50,792 nucleotides of DNA from CAYVAP01 sp964343195 (lineage in GTDB: Bacteria > Bacteroidota > Bacteroidia > J057). Below are positions 35,254 to 43,860 of the stretch, piece after piece. The notes below the pieces were generated by a model, which worked only from the letters and a program-made list of their open reading frames with translations, was not told the DNA's origin and ran no database searches. The stretch's first letter is position 1. The number at the start of each line of letters is the position of its first letter. The translations under genes and the position numbers were made by a program. The DNA is taken from assembly GCA_964343195.1 (NCBI GenBank), contig CAYFIR010000036.1, forward strand, positions 1-50,792, given 5' to 3'.

Positions 35254-38200
35254 ATGAAGCAAATATTTACGCTAATGCTCACGTTGTGGCTAGGAGTAGG
35301 CGTGGTTTGGTCCCAAACCGACGCTGGAGCCTCCGGTGTTACACCTGTGAGCCTGGATTGTAGTGTCTTTACGGATGGTTTCAACCTTCAGATTCAGTAC
35401 ACAAATTTTGGTACGACCAACCTGACTCCTACCGTGCAGGTTGCGTATTCCCTTAATGGCGGAGCACCTGTTATAGAGAATGCCCCGGGTCTGGCATCAG
35501 GTACTTCCGGTACCTACACCTTTGCATCCCCGGTTGTTTTTCCCGCTGGTAGTCAGATTTACCAGCTTCGGGTTTGGACCATCGTAGCAGGCGACGCAAA
35601 CGCAGCCAATGATACCATTGGCCCCATTCCTATTCCTGCCCCTATTTTGGCTACCCTGCCCTACGTAGAGACCTTTGGAACCTTTACGGTAGGCTTGCCC
35701 GGAGTCCTGGCCAATGGGTGGACCCGTGAGTCCGAAACCCTGAATGACTGGTCTGTGGATGACGGCACCCTCAACACCACTATTGGCACTGGTCCCGATC
35801 AGGACCACACGCCCAATGACGATATCTTCCTCTATGCAGAAACCAGTAATGGTAGTGCAGGAGATACCCTAACCCTCACCTCCCCATGTATCGACCTGAG
35901 TGGTAGTGTTACCCCACGTCTTTCTTTCTGGTACCATATGTTTGGTCCGCAAATCGGGGAACTGAGAGTGTACCTCAAGGACATTGATAATGGTACTACC
36001 ACCCAGGTGTTTTCACTAGCTGGCCAGCAGCAGGCAAGTGAAGGAGCCCCCTGGCAGGAAGCCCAGATCGACATCACCAGTGCAGCGGGCAACGTTGTGC
36101 AGGTAATGTTTGTGGTAGAACGTGGCAACGGAGGTAGTGGTGATGTAGGCCTTGATGATGTTGTCATCTATCAGCCTCAGCCACTGGACATGGGAGCTTC
36201 CCTGGTCGTCTCTCCTGCTGACTCTGGTTGCTATGGGATCAGCGAATCTGCTGCCATTGAAGTAACCAACTATGGATCACAACCAATTGATTTTTCGACC
36301 AGCCCGCTTACACTGGACGTAGAAGTAAACGGTCCTAATGGCCTTCAAACACTGGACACCGTGATCAGCAGTGGCGTACTTCCTGTTTTGGGAGCTGCTC
36401 TGGTGACATTTGATCCACTTCTCGACCTGTCAACAACTGGTACTTATACCTTCAAAACATATACTACCGTAACTGGCGACCTGAACGTCATCAATGACAC
36501 CACCTACTCAGAGGTGATCAGCCAGATCACACAGGTAGCTCCGCTGATCGAGGATTTTGAGACATTTGTTCCGGCAGCGTTTACTGCACCTGGAACCATG
36601 GATCCAGGGTGGAGCCGTAACCTCGGAGCCTTCAGTGGAGGCTGGTACGTAGAAGATGGCCCCACAAGTACCACCCTCACGGGTCCTTCGGGTAACAACA
36701 CTTCAGGTGGCTCTGTCTACATGTATTATGAGTCGCCCTTCTTCGGAATTGACCCCGAGTATCTCCTGACCAGTCCATGTTATGACCTGACTGCCCTCAG
36801 CAATCCCAAATTGAGCTTTTACTACCATATGTATGGATCAAATATGGGGACGCTGGAAGTCGACGTGGTGGAGAATGGAATAGCGACCACGGTATTTAGC
36901 CTATCAGGTCAGCAGCAAACAGCGACTACCGATCCCTGGACCCGGGTAGATATTGACCTGGCGGCATATACAGGAGCTACGATCAAGCTGGTATTCCGCG
37001 CGATTCCTCCTCTTTCAGGGCAACGCTCGGATATGGCCATTGATGACATCAACATCTTTGAGCCACCCGCATTTGATGCGTTGGCTGACGAAATCACACA
37101 GCCGATTGCCAACTGTGTCCTGAATGCCGGAGAGATCGTAGCAGTCAAAGTACGCAACTTTGGTAGTGATACCCTGACCAATATTGGAGCCAAGTTCCAG
37201 GTGGATGCAGGTCCATTTTCACCCATCGAAATCATCCCTGGCATCCTGCCCCCGGGAGACTCTGTTGAATACGTATTCACGGCAACTGCCGACCTGAGTG
37301 TCCCTGGCACTCACGAAATCACGGTAGTCACCACCTCTCTCACGCCAGTGGATCAGGTACCTAGCAACGACACCACCGTACGTGAAATCACCAACTTCGG
37401 CAGTTCTATCTCCAACTTCCCATATTACCAAAGCTTTGAAGGAGGTGCCGCAGGTTGGGATTCCGATGCCGCAGCTGGCTCCGCCAATACCTGGGCATTG
37501 GGGACACCTGCCAAGGATGTAATTATCGGTGCTGCAAGTGGTACCAATGCCTGGGTAACAGGTGGACTGGGAACCACTGACTATGCAAATGGGGAGCAAT
37601 CCTATGTAGTCAGCCCATGTTTTGACCTGACTACCCTTTCAACTCCTGTGGTACGCATGGACATCTGGTGGGAAGCTGAAACCGGATTTGACGGTGTCGC
37701 CCTACAGTCTTCAGTTGATGGAGGAGCAAGCTGGCAGACCATTGGATCTTTTGGAGATCCAAACTTCTGGTACAACCAGACCAGCATCGATGGCGCCCCT
37801 GGGGGCTCTGCTGACGGATGGAGTGGCCGCAATGGCCTTGGCTCCAATGGATGGGTAAAAGCAGAACACGAACTGGATGGCCTCGGCGGGATGTCCAGCG
37901 TAATCTTCCGCATAGCATTTGGGGCCGATATTTCCCTGACTGATGACGGATTCGCATTTGATAACTTCGAGATTTTCCAGAAGCCACCCCAGAATGCGAT
38001 GGCTCTTGATATCCTCTCTCCCGTTTCTGGATGTGGGCTGACTTCGACAAGTACAGTAGAGGTACAGTTTGTGAATGTGGGCTCAGCTCCATTTACCTCC
38101 ATTGACCTTAACTTCCAGACGAATGGCGGCTCTATCATTACGGAAACCATGACCGGCAACTTCCTGCCGGGTGACACGGGTACCTATGTCTTTACCACTA

Positions 38201-41200
38201 CCACAGATATGGGCACACCAGATATCTATGATTTCGTTTACTGGACTTCTCTGGCAAGTGATACAGTAACCTTTAACGATACGCTTGATACCGAAGTAAC
38301 CGCGGTACCCACCATTGCCCAGTTCCCTCACATGCAGGATTTTGAGAGTGGACCAGACTTCTGGCAGAGTGGTGGAGTCAACGATACCTGGGCCTTTGGT
38401 ACGCCAGACAAGCAGGTGATCGTAGGGGCCAATAGTGGCGACAGCGCCTGGGTAACCGGAGGGCTTAATACTGGTTTTTACAACCCTTCTGAGAAATCAT
38501 ACGTAATCGGCCCTTGCTTCGACTTCTCCAACATGAACAATCCTGAAATCAGGATGTCCATCTGGTACGAATCGGAGTTTAGCGTGGATGGAGCAGCTCT
38601 TCAGTCCTCCATTGACAATGGACAAACCTGGCAACTGGTCGGAGGCCTTGGAACAGGAGTGAATTGGTACAATGATAACACCATCAGTGGCGCTCCTGGA
38701 AACCAGCAACTTGGGTGGACAGGCCGATCAAACTCCAGCAACGGTTCCAATACCTGGATTTTCACTCAGAATGCTCTGACTGGTCTGGCAGGTCAATCAC
38801 AGGTACGCCTACGGGTTGTCTTTGGTGCCAACAACTTTAACCAGGATGATGGATTTGCATTCGATGACATCGTCATCTTTGATCGTCAGGCCAATGACGC
38901 CGGCATAGCCGGAATGAGTGCATTCCCCGCCTCAGTATGTCTGGGAGACTCTACGGATCTGACCTTACTGATCAGCAACTTTGGTACTGCTGCACAGAGC
39001 AACATTCCGGTTGAAATCCTGATCACTGGTCCGGTAAACGATACGCTCAATGGCATGTTTATGAGCAACATTGTGCCCGGTGATACCCTGAGCTACTTCT
39101 ACGGAGCCTATGCCCCTCCAGTGGCAGGAACCTATGAGCTGGTAGCCTACACCCTCCTGAATGGAGATACAACTTACTTCCACGATAGTGCTTTTGCCGT
39201 AATCGAAGCCAGCGCTATCGCCCAGGCCCCGATTACCCAGGGCGATACCCTTTGTTCCTCTGGTAACGCCAGTCTGACTCTGATGGCAGATGCTGGAGGT
39301 GCTGAGGTGATCTGGACCAATGCACCACTTGGTGGCCGGGTCGTAGGACGCGGAGATACTTTACAGACCCCGGTAATCAACTCAACGTCAACCTTCTACG
39401 CTTTGGGAACGACTACCTCTCAGGGTTCAGTCGGTCCAATGAACAACAACTTCGGTCTGGGTTCAGCATCGGCGCTTTACACCAGCGGACTCAAATTTGA
39501 TGTTCTTCAGACGATGGTGCTGAAGTCGGTGAAAGTGTATCCAACAGGACCTGGTACCATCGTAGTAAACCTCGTGGATGACAATGGAACTACCCTGATC
39601 AATTCCTCCTTTAATTATGGCGGGACCGGTAGCGACACCACCCTTTCGCTGGAGTGGTTTATCAACCCCGGCCTGGACTACACCATTGTAGCAACAGGAA
39701 CCAGCATTGCTGGTGGCGGACTTTACAGAAACTTCTCTGGGGTACAGTATCCATATGAACTGGCAGATGCAGTCGTCATCAAGAGCAATGCGCTCAACCA
39801 GACGATTGTTTACGAATACTTCTACGACTGGCAGATTGAAGTACTGGGGTGTCCAAGTCCACGTGTACCGGCTACGGCTGTCCTCCAGCCACCTATCTCA
39901 ACCAACCTTGGATTTGATGGGGTGCAGTGTGAAGGCTATGAACTTGATGCTACCAACCCGGATGCCATCAGCTATATGTGGAATGACAATCCTGCTGTAA
40001 ACACCCCAACCATCACAGCTGATACCACCGGGGTCTATATCGTTGAAGTCGAAAATGCAGCGGGTTGTACCGACCGTGATACGGTAGTGTTGTTCATTAC
40101 ACCAGCCCCGACAGCTACGGCTACAGCTGACACATCAGTCTGTGATAGCATTACGCTGAATGTAGCGCCAATAACGGGAGCGACCTACTTCTGGCTGGGT
40201 GCCAATCCAAGCAATCAGGATCGATTCCAGACCAGCTTTAATGTGGAGCAAAGTGGCAACTACTTTGTCACAGTAACAAAGGATGGCTGTACAGCTCGTG
40301 ATACCATTTCAGTCACTATCCTGCCCAATCCAGTCGTGAACCTGGGTCAGGATCAGCTAACCTGTGATCCCGTTATGCTCGACGCTGGCATGGGAGCCTC
40401 CTACCTGTGGAGTACGGGTGCGACCAGCCAAACCATCAACGTCATGCCGCCTCTTGGAGGTCCAGATACCATCTCAGTCATGGTAACCAGCGCAGATGGT
40501 TGCGTAGGCATGGATACCGTTCTGGTCGAGCAGGCCAATCCCCCAATGGTTGACCTCGGTCTGGACCGTTCCATCTGTGGAAATGAGTCCCTCGATGCCG
40601 GAAACGCTGGTAGCAGCTTTGACTGGAATACCGGAGCTACTTCCCAGACTATCACGGTTGATAGCAGCGGCTCTTACACTGTACTCGTCACCGACGCCAA
40701 TGGCTGTCAGGGTACAGACTCTGTTGACATTGAGGTAACGCCTGTTCCAATGGCCGACGCGACCTATAGCCTGAATACAGGTAGCAGCATGGTAAACTTC
40801 ACCAACAACTCTACCCCTGCCGACTCTGTCAGCTACGAATGGAACTTTGGCGACGGTGTAGGAACCAGTACCGACAAAGACCCAAGCTACAGCTATCCTG
40901 TTGGAGGCACCTATCAGGTTACCCTGATCGTTACCAACGACTGTGGCAGCGATACGACTACCTTCCGGGTAGAGAATGTCCCTACCGGACTGGAGAACAA
41001 CCTCTTCCAGCATGGCATGAGCCTCTACCCCAACCCAAGTGAAGGAGCCTTCACCCTGGAAGCAGATCTCCTCACCACCGATGAGTTTGACATCGAAGTC
41101 ACCGACGCCCGTGGCCGCGTGGTCTGGCAGCGTCAGGTAAGCCACCCCGGTGGTAGCTTCCGTCAGTTCATCGACCTGGGCGAGGCCAGCGAAGGGATTT

Positions 41201-41259
41201 ACCTCGTGCGCATCACCGGACGTGAGCAGCAGGGGCTGCAGCGGGTGCAGGTGAGGTAG
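35254..41259 (+). CDS. Giant secreted MAM/Ig/PKD protein with T9SS sorting domain
   Basis: A 2001-residue exported protein. The signal peptide is KQIFTLMLTLWLGVGVVWSQ. Four MAM-like beta-sandwich modules alternate with CARDB/Ig-like modules: MAM-like at about 130-308, 430-605, 725-910 and 1025-1210, each opening with a PY.E.F or FPY.QSFE phrase, containing a LTSPC.DL or VSPCFDL core and closing with a DD..I(F/Y) strand. Modules 1 and 2 resemble each other most, as do 3 and 4 (ITNTWALGTP-type and WVTGGL...Y segments). Ig-like repeats of about 85 residues (ATSQTI, DTISV patterns) then cover about 1490-1830, followed by a PKD domain (SYEWNFGDG) and a T9SS type A sorting domain (YPNPSEGAFTLE to the end). 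It is probably a cell-surface adhesin or matrix protein. The terminal 168 bp are almost identical to the next gene. Confidence 0.88.
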   Translation: MKQIFTLMLTLWLGVGVVWSQTDAGASGVTPVSLDCSVFTDGFNLQIQYTNFGTTNLTPTVQVAYSLNGGAPVIENAPGLASGTSGTYTFASPVVFPAGSQIYQLRVWTIVAGDANAANDTIGPIPIPAPILATLPYVETFGTFTVGLPGVLANGWTRESETLNDWSVDDGTLNTTIGTGPDQDHTPNDDIFLYAETSNGSAGDTLTLTSPCIDLSGSVTPRLSFWYHMFGPQIGELRVYLKDIDNGTTTQVFSLAGQQQASEGAPWQEAQIDITSAAGNVVQVMFVVERGNGGSGDVGLDDVVIYQPQPLDMGASLVVSPADSGCYGISESAAIEVTNYGSQPIDFSTSPLTLDVEVNGPNGLQTLDTVISSGVLPVLGAALVTFDPLLDLSTTGTYTFKTYTTVTGDLNVINDTTYSEVISQITQVAPLIEDFETFVPAAFTAPGTMDPGWSRNLGAFSGGWYVEDGPTSTTLTGPSGNNTSGGSVYMYYESPFFGIDPEYLLTSPCYDLTALSNPKLSFYYHMYGSNMGTLEVDVVENGIATTVFSLSGQQQTATTDPWTRVDIDLAAYTGATIKLVFRAIPPLSGQRSDMAIDDINIFEPPAFDALADEITQPIANCVLNAGEIVAVKVRNFGSDTLTNIGAKFQVDAGPFSPIEIIPGILPPGDSVEYVFTATADLSVPGTHEITVVTTSLTPVDQVPSNDTTVREITNFGSSISNFPYYQSFEGGAAGWDSDAAAGSANTWALGTPAKDVIIGAASGTNAWVTGGLGTTDYANGEQSYVVSPCFDLTTLSTPVVRMDIWWEAETGFDGVALQSSVDGGASWQTIGSFGDPNFWYNQTSIDGAPGGSADGWSGRNGLGSNGWVKAEHELDGLGGMSSVIFRIAFGADISLTDDGFAFDNFEIFQKPPQNAMALDILSPVSGCGLTSTSTVEVQFVNVGSAPFTSIDLNFQTNGGSIITETMTGNFLPGDTGTYVFTTTTDMGTPDIYDFVYWTSLASDTVTFNDTLDTEVTAVPTIAQFPHMQDFESGPDFWQSGGVNDTWAFGTPDKQVIVGANSGDSAWVTGGLNTGFYNPSEKSYVIGPCFDFSNMNNPEIRMSIWYESEFSVDGAALQSSIDNGQTWQLVGGLGTGVNWYNDNTISGAPGNQQLGWTGRSNSSNGSNTWIFTQNALTGLAGQSQVRLRVVFGANNFNQDDGFAFDDIVIFDRQANDAGIAGMSAFPASVCLGDSTDLTLLISNFGTAAQSNIPVEILITGPVNDTLNGMFMSNIVPGDTLSYFYGAYAPPVAGTYELVAYTLLNGDTTYFHDSAFAVIEASAIAQAPITQGDTLCSSGNASLTLMADAGGAEVIWTNAPLGGRVVGRGDTLQTPVINSTSTFYALGTTTSQGSVGPMNNNFGLGSASALYTSGLKFDVLQTMVLKSVKVYPTGPGTIVVNLVDDNGTTLINSSFNYGGTGSDTTLSLEWFINPGLDYTIVATGTSIAGGGLYRNFSGVQYPYELADAVVIKSNALNQTIVYEYFYDWQIEVLGCPSPRVPATAVLQPPISTNLGFDGVQCEGYELDATNPDAISYMWNDNPAVNTPTITADTTGVYIVEVENAAGCTDRDTVVLFITPAPTATATADTSVCDSITLNVAPITGATYFWLGANPSNQDRFQTSFNVEQSGNYFVTVTKDGCTARDTISVTILPNPVVNLGQDQLTCDPVMLDAGMGASYLWSTGATSQTINVMPPLGGPDTISVMVTSADGCVGMDTVLVEQANPPMVDLGLDRSICGNESLDAGNAGSSFDWNTGATSQTITVDSSGSYTVLVTDANGCQGTDSVDIEVTPVPMADATYSLNTGSSMVNFTNNSTPADSVSYEWNFGDGVGTSTDKDPSYSYPVGGTYQVTLIVTNDCGSDTTTFRVENVPTGLENNLFQHGMSLYPNPSEGAFTLEADLLTTDEFDIEVTDARGRVVWQRQVSHPGGSFRQFIDLGEASEGIYLVRITGREQQGLQRVQVR

Positions 41260-41313
41260 GACCAGCTTGGCGGTCTGAGGACCTGCCAAGATCGAAATTT
41301 TGAGACCTCATAG

Positions 41314-41351
41314 AACGCGGATAGAGTTTGAAACTCTGTCCGCGTTTTTTT
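41314..41351 (+). terminator. Rho-independent terminator after the giant gene
   Basis: AACGCGGATAGAGTT (41314-41328) pairs with AACTCTGTCCGCGTT (41332-41346), with one T-G wobble and a 3-base loop, followed by T7 overlapping the stem end. Confidence 0.85.
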
Positions 41352-41356
41352 CAGTA

Positions 41357-41395
41357 GAAAACCTGTAGTTCTGGCTACGGGTTTTCATGTTTTTG
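41357..41395 (+). terminator. Second hairpin with T-tract
   Basis: GAAAACCTGTAG (41357-41368) pairs with CTACGGGTTTTC (41375-41386), then ATGTTTTT. It backs up the preceding terminator, so the next gene needs its own promoter. Confidence 0.6.
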
Positions 41396-41499
41396 ACTTG
41401 GGGGCTTGCGCCTTTGGTTGGTGTTTCCGACATTTTAACTATCGAAATCATTCGACCCACACAACCATGCGCTACAGCCTATTCAACCATGTTGATCCT

Positions 41500-42033
41500 A
41501 TGAAAAAATTAATTTTGGGGCTACTATTCGGTTTGATCTGGATAGCAAGCCCCGCCCAACAATGGCGCGCAGCGGGAGGGGGATTGTTCAAGTGGACCTG
41601 GAACGATGCCTACTATACCATCCGGGTGTTACATGCAGATACTACACGGGATATGTTGTTTGCTGCTGGGGTTTTCTTAGATACTATAGCCCAGAAAGCC
41701 TTTCACCTATATGGCTTAAAAAATGGGACTTGGCGTGTGCTCAGCGATTCTTCAGAAGACGTTAGCCCTTCCAGGTCTTTGGGACAGTATGGGGACAAAA
41801 TTCTCTTTAGTGCAGTAAAGGCTGGGATCGTCATTTGGGAAGATGGCCAGCTGGACACCATTCCCGAAGCCGGAGCCATTAGTTCTTACGAAAAAGAGGG
41901 CATCCTATACGTAGGAGGAGGGCATGACGACTGGAACGAACTCTCCCCGGGCATCGTGCAGTGGGATGGACAGCAGTGGAGTGGGGTGTGGGGGGGCTCA
42001 AGCCTCCTGGCCCAAGTAGTCCTCAAGTATTGA
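41500..42033 (+). CDS. 5' half of frameshifted T9SS beta-propeller-like gene
   Basis: The first part of a gene split by a frameshift. I chose the ATG at 41500 because a signal peptide follows (KKLILGLLFGLIWIASPAQQ). The sequence then shows repeated strands of the type LYVGGG...IVQWDGQQW seen again in the second half, so the two belong to one protein. In this frame the meaningful sequence ends at the G7 tract (41990-41996), after which about 12 unrelated residues lead to a TGA at 42031. The tract reads G-GGG-GGC in this frame, which has the X-XXY-YYZ form of a -1 slippery site. Sequencing error, a real inactivating mutation, phase variation or programmed -1 frameshifting are all possible; the shift needed is -1. 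Confidence 0.7.
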   Translation: MKKLILGLLFGLIWIASPAQQWRAAGGGLFKWTWNDAYYTIRVLHADTTRDMLFAAGVFLDTIAQKAFHLYGLKNGTWRVLSDSSEDVSPSRSLGQYGDKILFSAVKAGIVIWEDGQLDTIPEAGAISSYEKEGILYVGGGHDDWNELSPGIVQWDGQQWSGVWGGSSLLAQVVLKY

Positions 42034-42875
42034 CCCTAACGGAATACAACGGTTGGTTGATCGCTGGCGGAAACTCATTTGGAGCATCTGGTGAATCAGA
42101 AATTGACCTCAAGTACCTGCGTGACAGCACCTGGCAGCCCATTCCCGGATGGGTGAACGGCGGATTCACTTACGTCAATGATGTGCTGGAGTACCAGGGT
42201 GACCTATACGTGGCCGGGGGTTTTCACAAAGACCGTGGAGCACTGGCCAATGGCATCGTCCGCTGGGATGGGCAGCAGTGGTATGAGCTGGGCCAAGGCA
42301 TCACCGACCCCGACGGCGTACCCATCGCCATGGCTGTCATGAATGATGAGTTATATGTTGCGGGTCTTTTCACCGAGGTGGATGGGCTCCCAGCCTACAA
42401 CATCGCCAAGTGGGACGGGCAACGTTGGTATAGCTTTTCGCTGGAGCCTTTTGACCGAGGTCGGTATTTTACCTCTATCGCCGTGCTTAACGATACCCTG
42501 TATGCGGCTGGTTCCCTCGTAGGCATCGGTGGCATAAACCTAGGGAATGTGGTCTATTGGGATGGCCCCACCGACAGTCTGGCCGGTCCAGTGCATACCA
42601 CTAATCTGGTTTCTCCTTCTTCTACAGCCCCTTTCTCCCTCTACCCCAACCCCGCCTCTGGCTCCTTCACGCTAGAAGCTGAAGGACTCACCCGCGACGA
42701 ATTCCAGATCGAAGTCACCGACGCCCGTGGCCGCGTAGTCTGGCTGCGTCAGGTCAGCCACCCCGGTGGTAGCTTCCGTCAGTTCATCGACCTGGGCGAG
42801 GCCAGCGAAGGGATCTACCTCGTGCGCATCACCGGACGTGAGCAGCAAGGATTGCAGCGCATTCAGGTGCGATAA
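41961..42875 (+). CDS. 3' half of frameshifted T9SS beta-propeller-like gene
   Basis: The continuation of the 41500 gene in the -1 frame; the frame is open from 41961 and takes over at the G7 tract 41990-41996. It has at least four repeats of about 50 residues (LYVAGGFHKDRGALANGIVR, WDGQQWYELG, LYVAGLFTEVDGLPAYNIAK, WDGQRWYSF), a Kelch-like or delta-60-like propeller, then a type A T9SS sorting domain (YPNPASGSFTLE to the end). It has no signal peptide of its own, so alone it would not be exported. Its last 168 bp match the end of the preceding gene almost base for base, including synonymous positions. Confidence 0.7.
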   Translation: MGWTAVEWGVGGLKPPGPSSPQVLTLTEYNGWLIAGGNSFGASGESEIDLKYLRDSTWQPIPGWVNGGFTYVNDVLEYQGDLYVAGGFHKDRGALANGIVRWDGQQWYELGQGITDPDGVPIAMAVMNDELYVAGLFTEVDGLPAYNIAKWDGQRWYSFSLEPFDRGRYFTSIAVLNDTLYAAGSLVGIGGINLGNVVYWDGPTDSLAGPVHTTNLVSPSSTAPFSLYPNPASGSFTLEAEGLTRDEFQIEVTDARGRVVWLRQVSHPGGSFRQFIDLGEASEGIYLVRITGREQQGLQRIQVR

Positions 42876-42914
42876 GGAAGATGTTGAGATATTGAGAGGT
42901 TGCGACCTTTCGAC

Positions 42915-42946
42915 ACAGCGCCATTCCGGCTTCGGGATGGCGCTGT
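42915..42946 (+). terminator. Hairpin after the frameshifted T9SS gene
   Basis: ACAGCGCCATTCC (42915-42927) pairs with GGGATGGCGCTGT (42934-42946) with one wobble. The following TGCGTTT is only weakly T-rich. Confidence 0.6.
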
Positions 42947-43001
42947 TGCGTTTGAGGCGCGCTGAGGCTTTTAGCTGGGCAACTCGTAACTTTGAGCTTA
43001 G

Positions 43002-43108
43002 TTGAGCACAGCGAAATCCCGCGAAGCGGGAAATCCTGAACCTGCTGGCGCACCTGCGGGGCGCCGCTACGCCCAGATCATTCCTCAGGCAGATTTCGCT
43101 GCGCTCAA
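43002..43108. repeat. 107-bp foldback element with 17-bp inverted ends
   Basis: TTGAGCACAGCGAAATC (43002-43018) and GATTTCGCTGCGCTCAA (43092-43108) are complementary except for one base. Nested inside are CCCGCGAAGCGGG, CCTGA/TCAGG and GGCGC/GGCGCC stems, so the whole stretch can fold into one long structure. It lies between the frameshifted T9SS gene and ruvX and is followed by the AATTCG-type repeat (43105-43139). No ORF is supported. Confidence 0.65.
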
Positions 43109-43139
43109 TTACGAATCACGAATTCCCAATTACGAATTA
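43105..43139. repeat. AATTACGAATCACGAATT intergenic repeat
   Basis: Three ACGAAT units (AATTACGAATCACGAATT and AATTACGAATT) directly upstream of ruvX. This is the cleanest copy of the intergenic family also seen at 6901-7010, 26323-26345 and 31605-31636. Confidence 0.5.
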
Positions 43140-43147
43140 ATTCCCCC

Positions 43148-43564
43148 ATGCCCCGAATTCTCGCTCTCGACTATGGCCTCAAACGTACAGGACTGGCCTG
43201 GACAGATCCCCTGCAAATCATTGCTACAGGTCTGGAAACGGTTGCTACTGAAAAGCTGGGAGAAAAGCTGCAACAACTTATGCAACTGGAGGAGATCAGC
43301 GAGCTGGTGCTGGGCTTTCCTACCCGCACCGATGGCAGCGATACCCATGCCACCCAAGCGGTGAGGAATCTCCATGAGGAATTGAAAAAAACCTACCCCG
43401 AGCTAATCATCCACCTCTGGGACGAGCGCTTTACCTCTCGTATCGCCAGTCAGACGCTGCTCGATAGCGGAGCCAGCCGCAAAAAGCGCCGTCAAAAAGG
43501 CCTCATCGACCAGATTTCGGCGACCATCATTTTGCAGGATTTCATGAACAGCCGGGAACAGTGA
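43148..43564 (+). CDS. ruvX: YqgF/RuvX-type nuclease, Holliday junction resolvase-like
   Basis: A 138-residue RNase H-fold protein of the YqgF/RuvX family, implicated in pre-16S rRNA 5' end maturation and annotated as a putative Holliday junction resolvase. ILALDYGLKRTGLAWTD carries the first catalytic aspartate. LVLGFPTRTDGSDTHAT and WDERFTSRIA supply the second acidic site, and LIDQISATIILQDFM the final aspartate. The length is typical. The start at 43148 lies 9 bp after the intergenic repeat, leaving little room for a promoter beyond the repeat itself. Confidence 0.94.
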   Translation: MPRILALDYGLKRTGLAWTDPLQIIATGLETVATEKLGEKLQQLMQLEEISELVLGFPTRTDGSDTHATQAVRNLHEELKKTYPELIIHLWDERFTSRIASQTLLDSGASRKKRRQKGLIDQISATIILQDFMNSREQ

Positions 43565-43734
43565 TCATTTTTCATTGGTCACACGAATTAACAGTAAGAA
43601 TAGCATATCGTCGTTTGGGTGTTCTGGAAGCATATTCCCGAAGGAGAAGACGAGCGTCGGAGACGCGGAGACGGCTCGTATCGGCTTAGAAAGCCTAACG
43701 AGCCCACCTGTTAATTGGCGTTGGTCATTGATCA
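43562..43734. repeat. 173-bp element bounded by TGATCA and AATTAACAG inverted arms
   Basis: TGATCA copies at 43562 and 43729 bound a stretch in which AATTAACAG (43586-43594) and CTGTTAATT (43708-43716) form a perfect 9-bp inverted repeat. The interior holds the stem ACGAGC/GCTCGT enclosing GCGTC-GGA-GACGC. The rest of the 296-bp gap to the DUF4293 gene has further TGATCA-type repeats and no gene. Confidence 0.55.
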
Positions 43735-43815
43735 CCCTTCAATGATAACTGCCTAATGGGTTTGGCTGAAATGGCTCCAAGCGCTAATTTGCAGCGGCTA
43801 ATCAATGCTATTCCT

Positions 43816-43845
43816 TACTGATCATTGGCCATTGTTCCCTGATCA
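43816..43845. repeat. TACTGATCA...TGTTCCCTG intergenic repeat copy
   Basis: This copy starts TACTGATCATTGGCCA and continues through TTGTTCCCTGATCA. It ends 15 bp before the DUF4293 start, just as the copy at 13858-13893 ends close to a start codon. A shorter copy is at 44407-44425, beyond the same gene. Confidence 0.5.
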
Positions 43846-43860
43846 CTGACCCCCGAAACT

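Noticed and set aside
35254..41259. Repeated DNA phrases that might suggest an array
   Set aside because: The spacing is that of protein domains (85-300 codons), the copies are diverged, and the reading frame is continuous, so this is not CRISPR or a satellite.
40474..41289. 271-codon minus-strand frame
   Set aside because: Antisense to the Ig-like repeats and sorting domain of the giant T9SS protein; composition reflects the coding strand.
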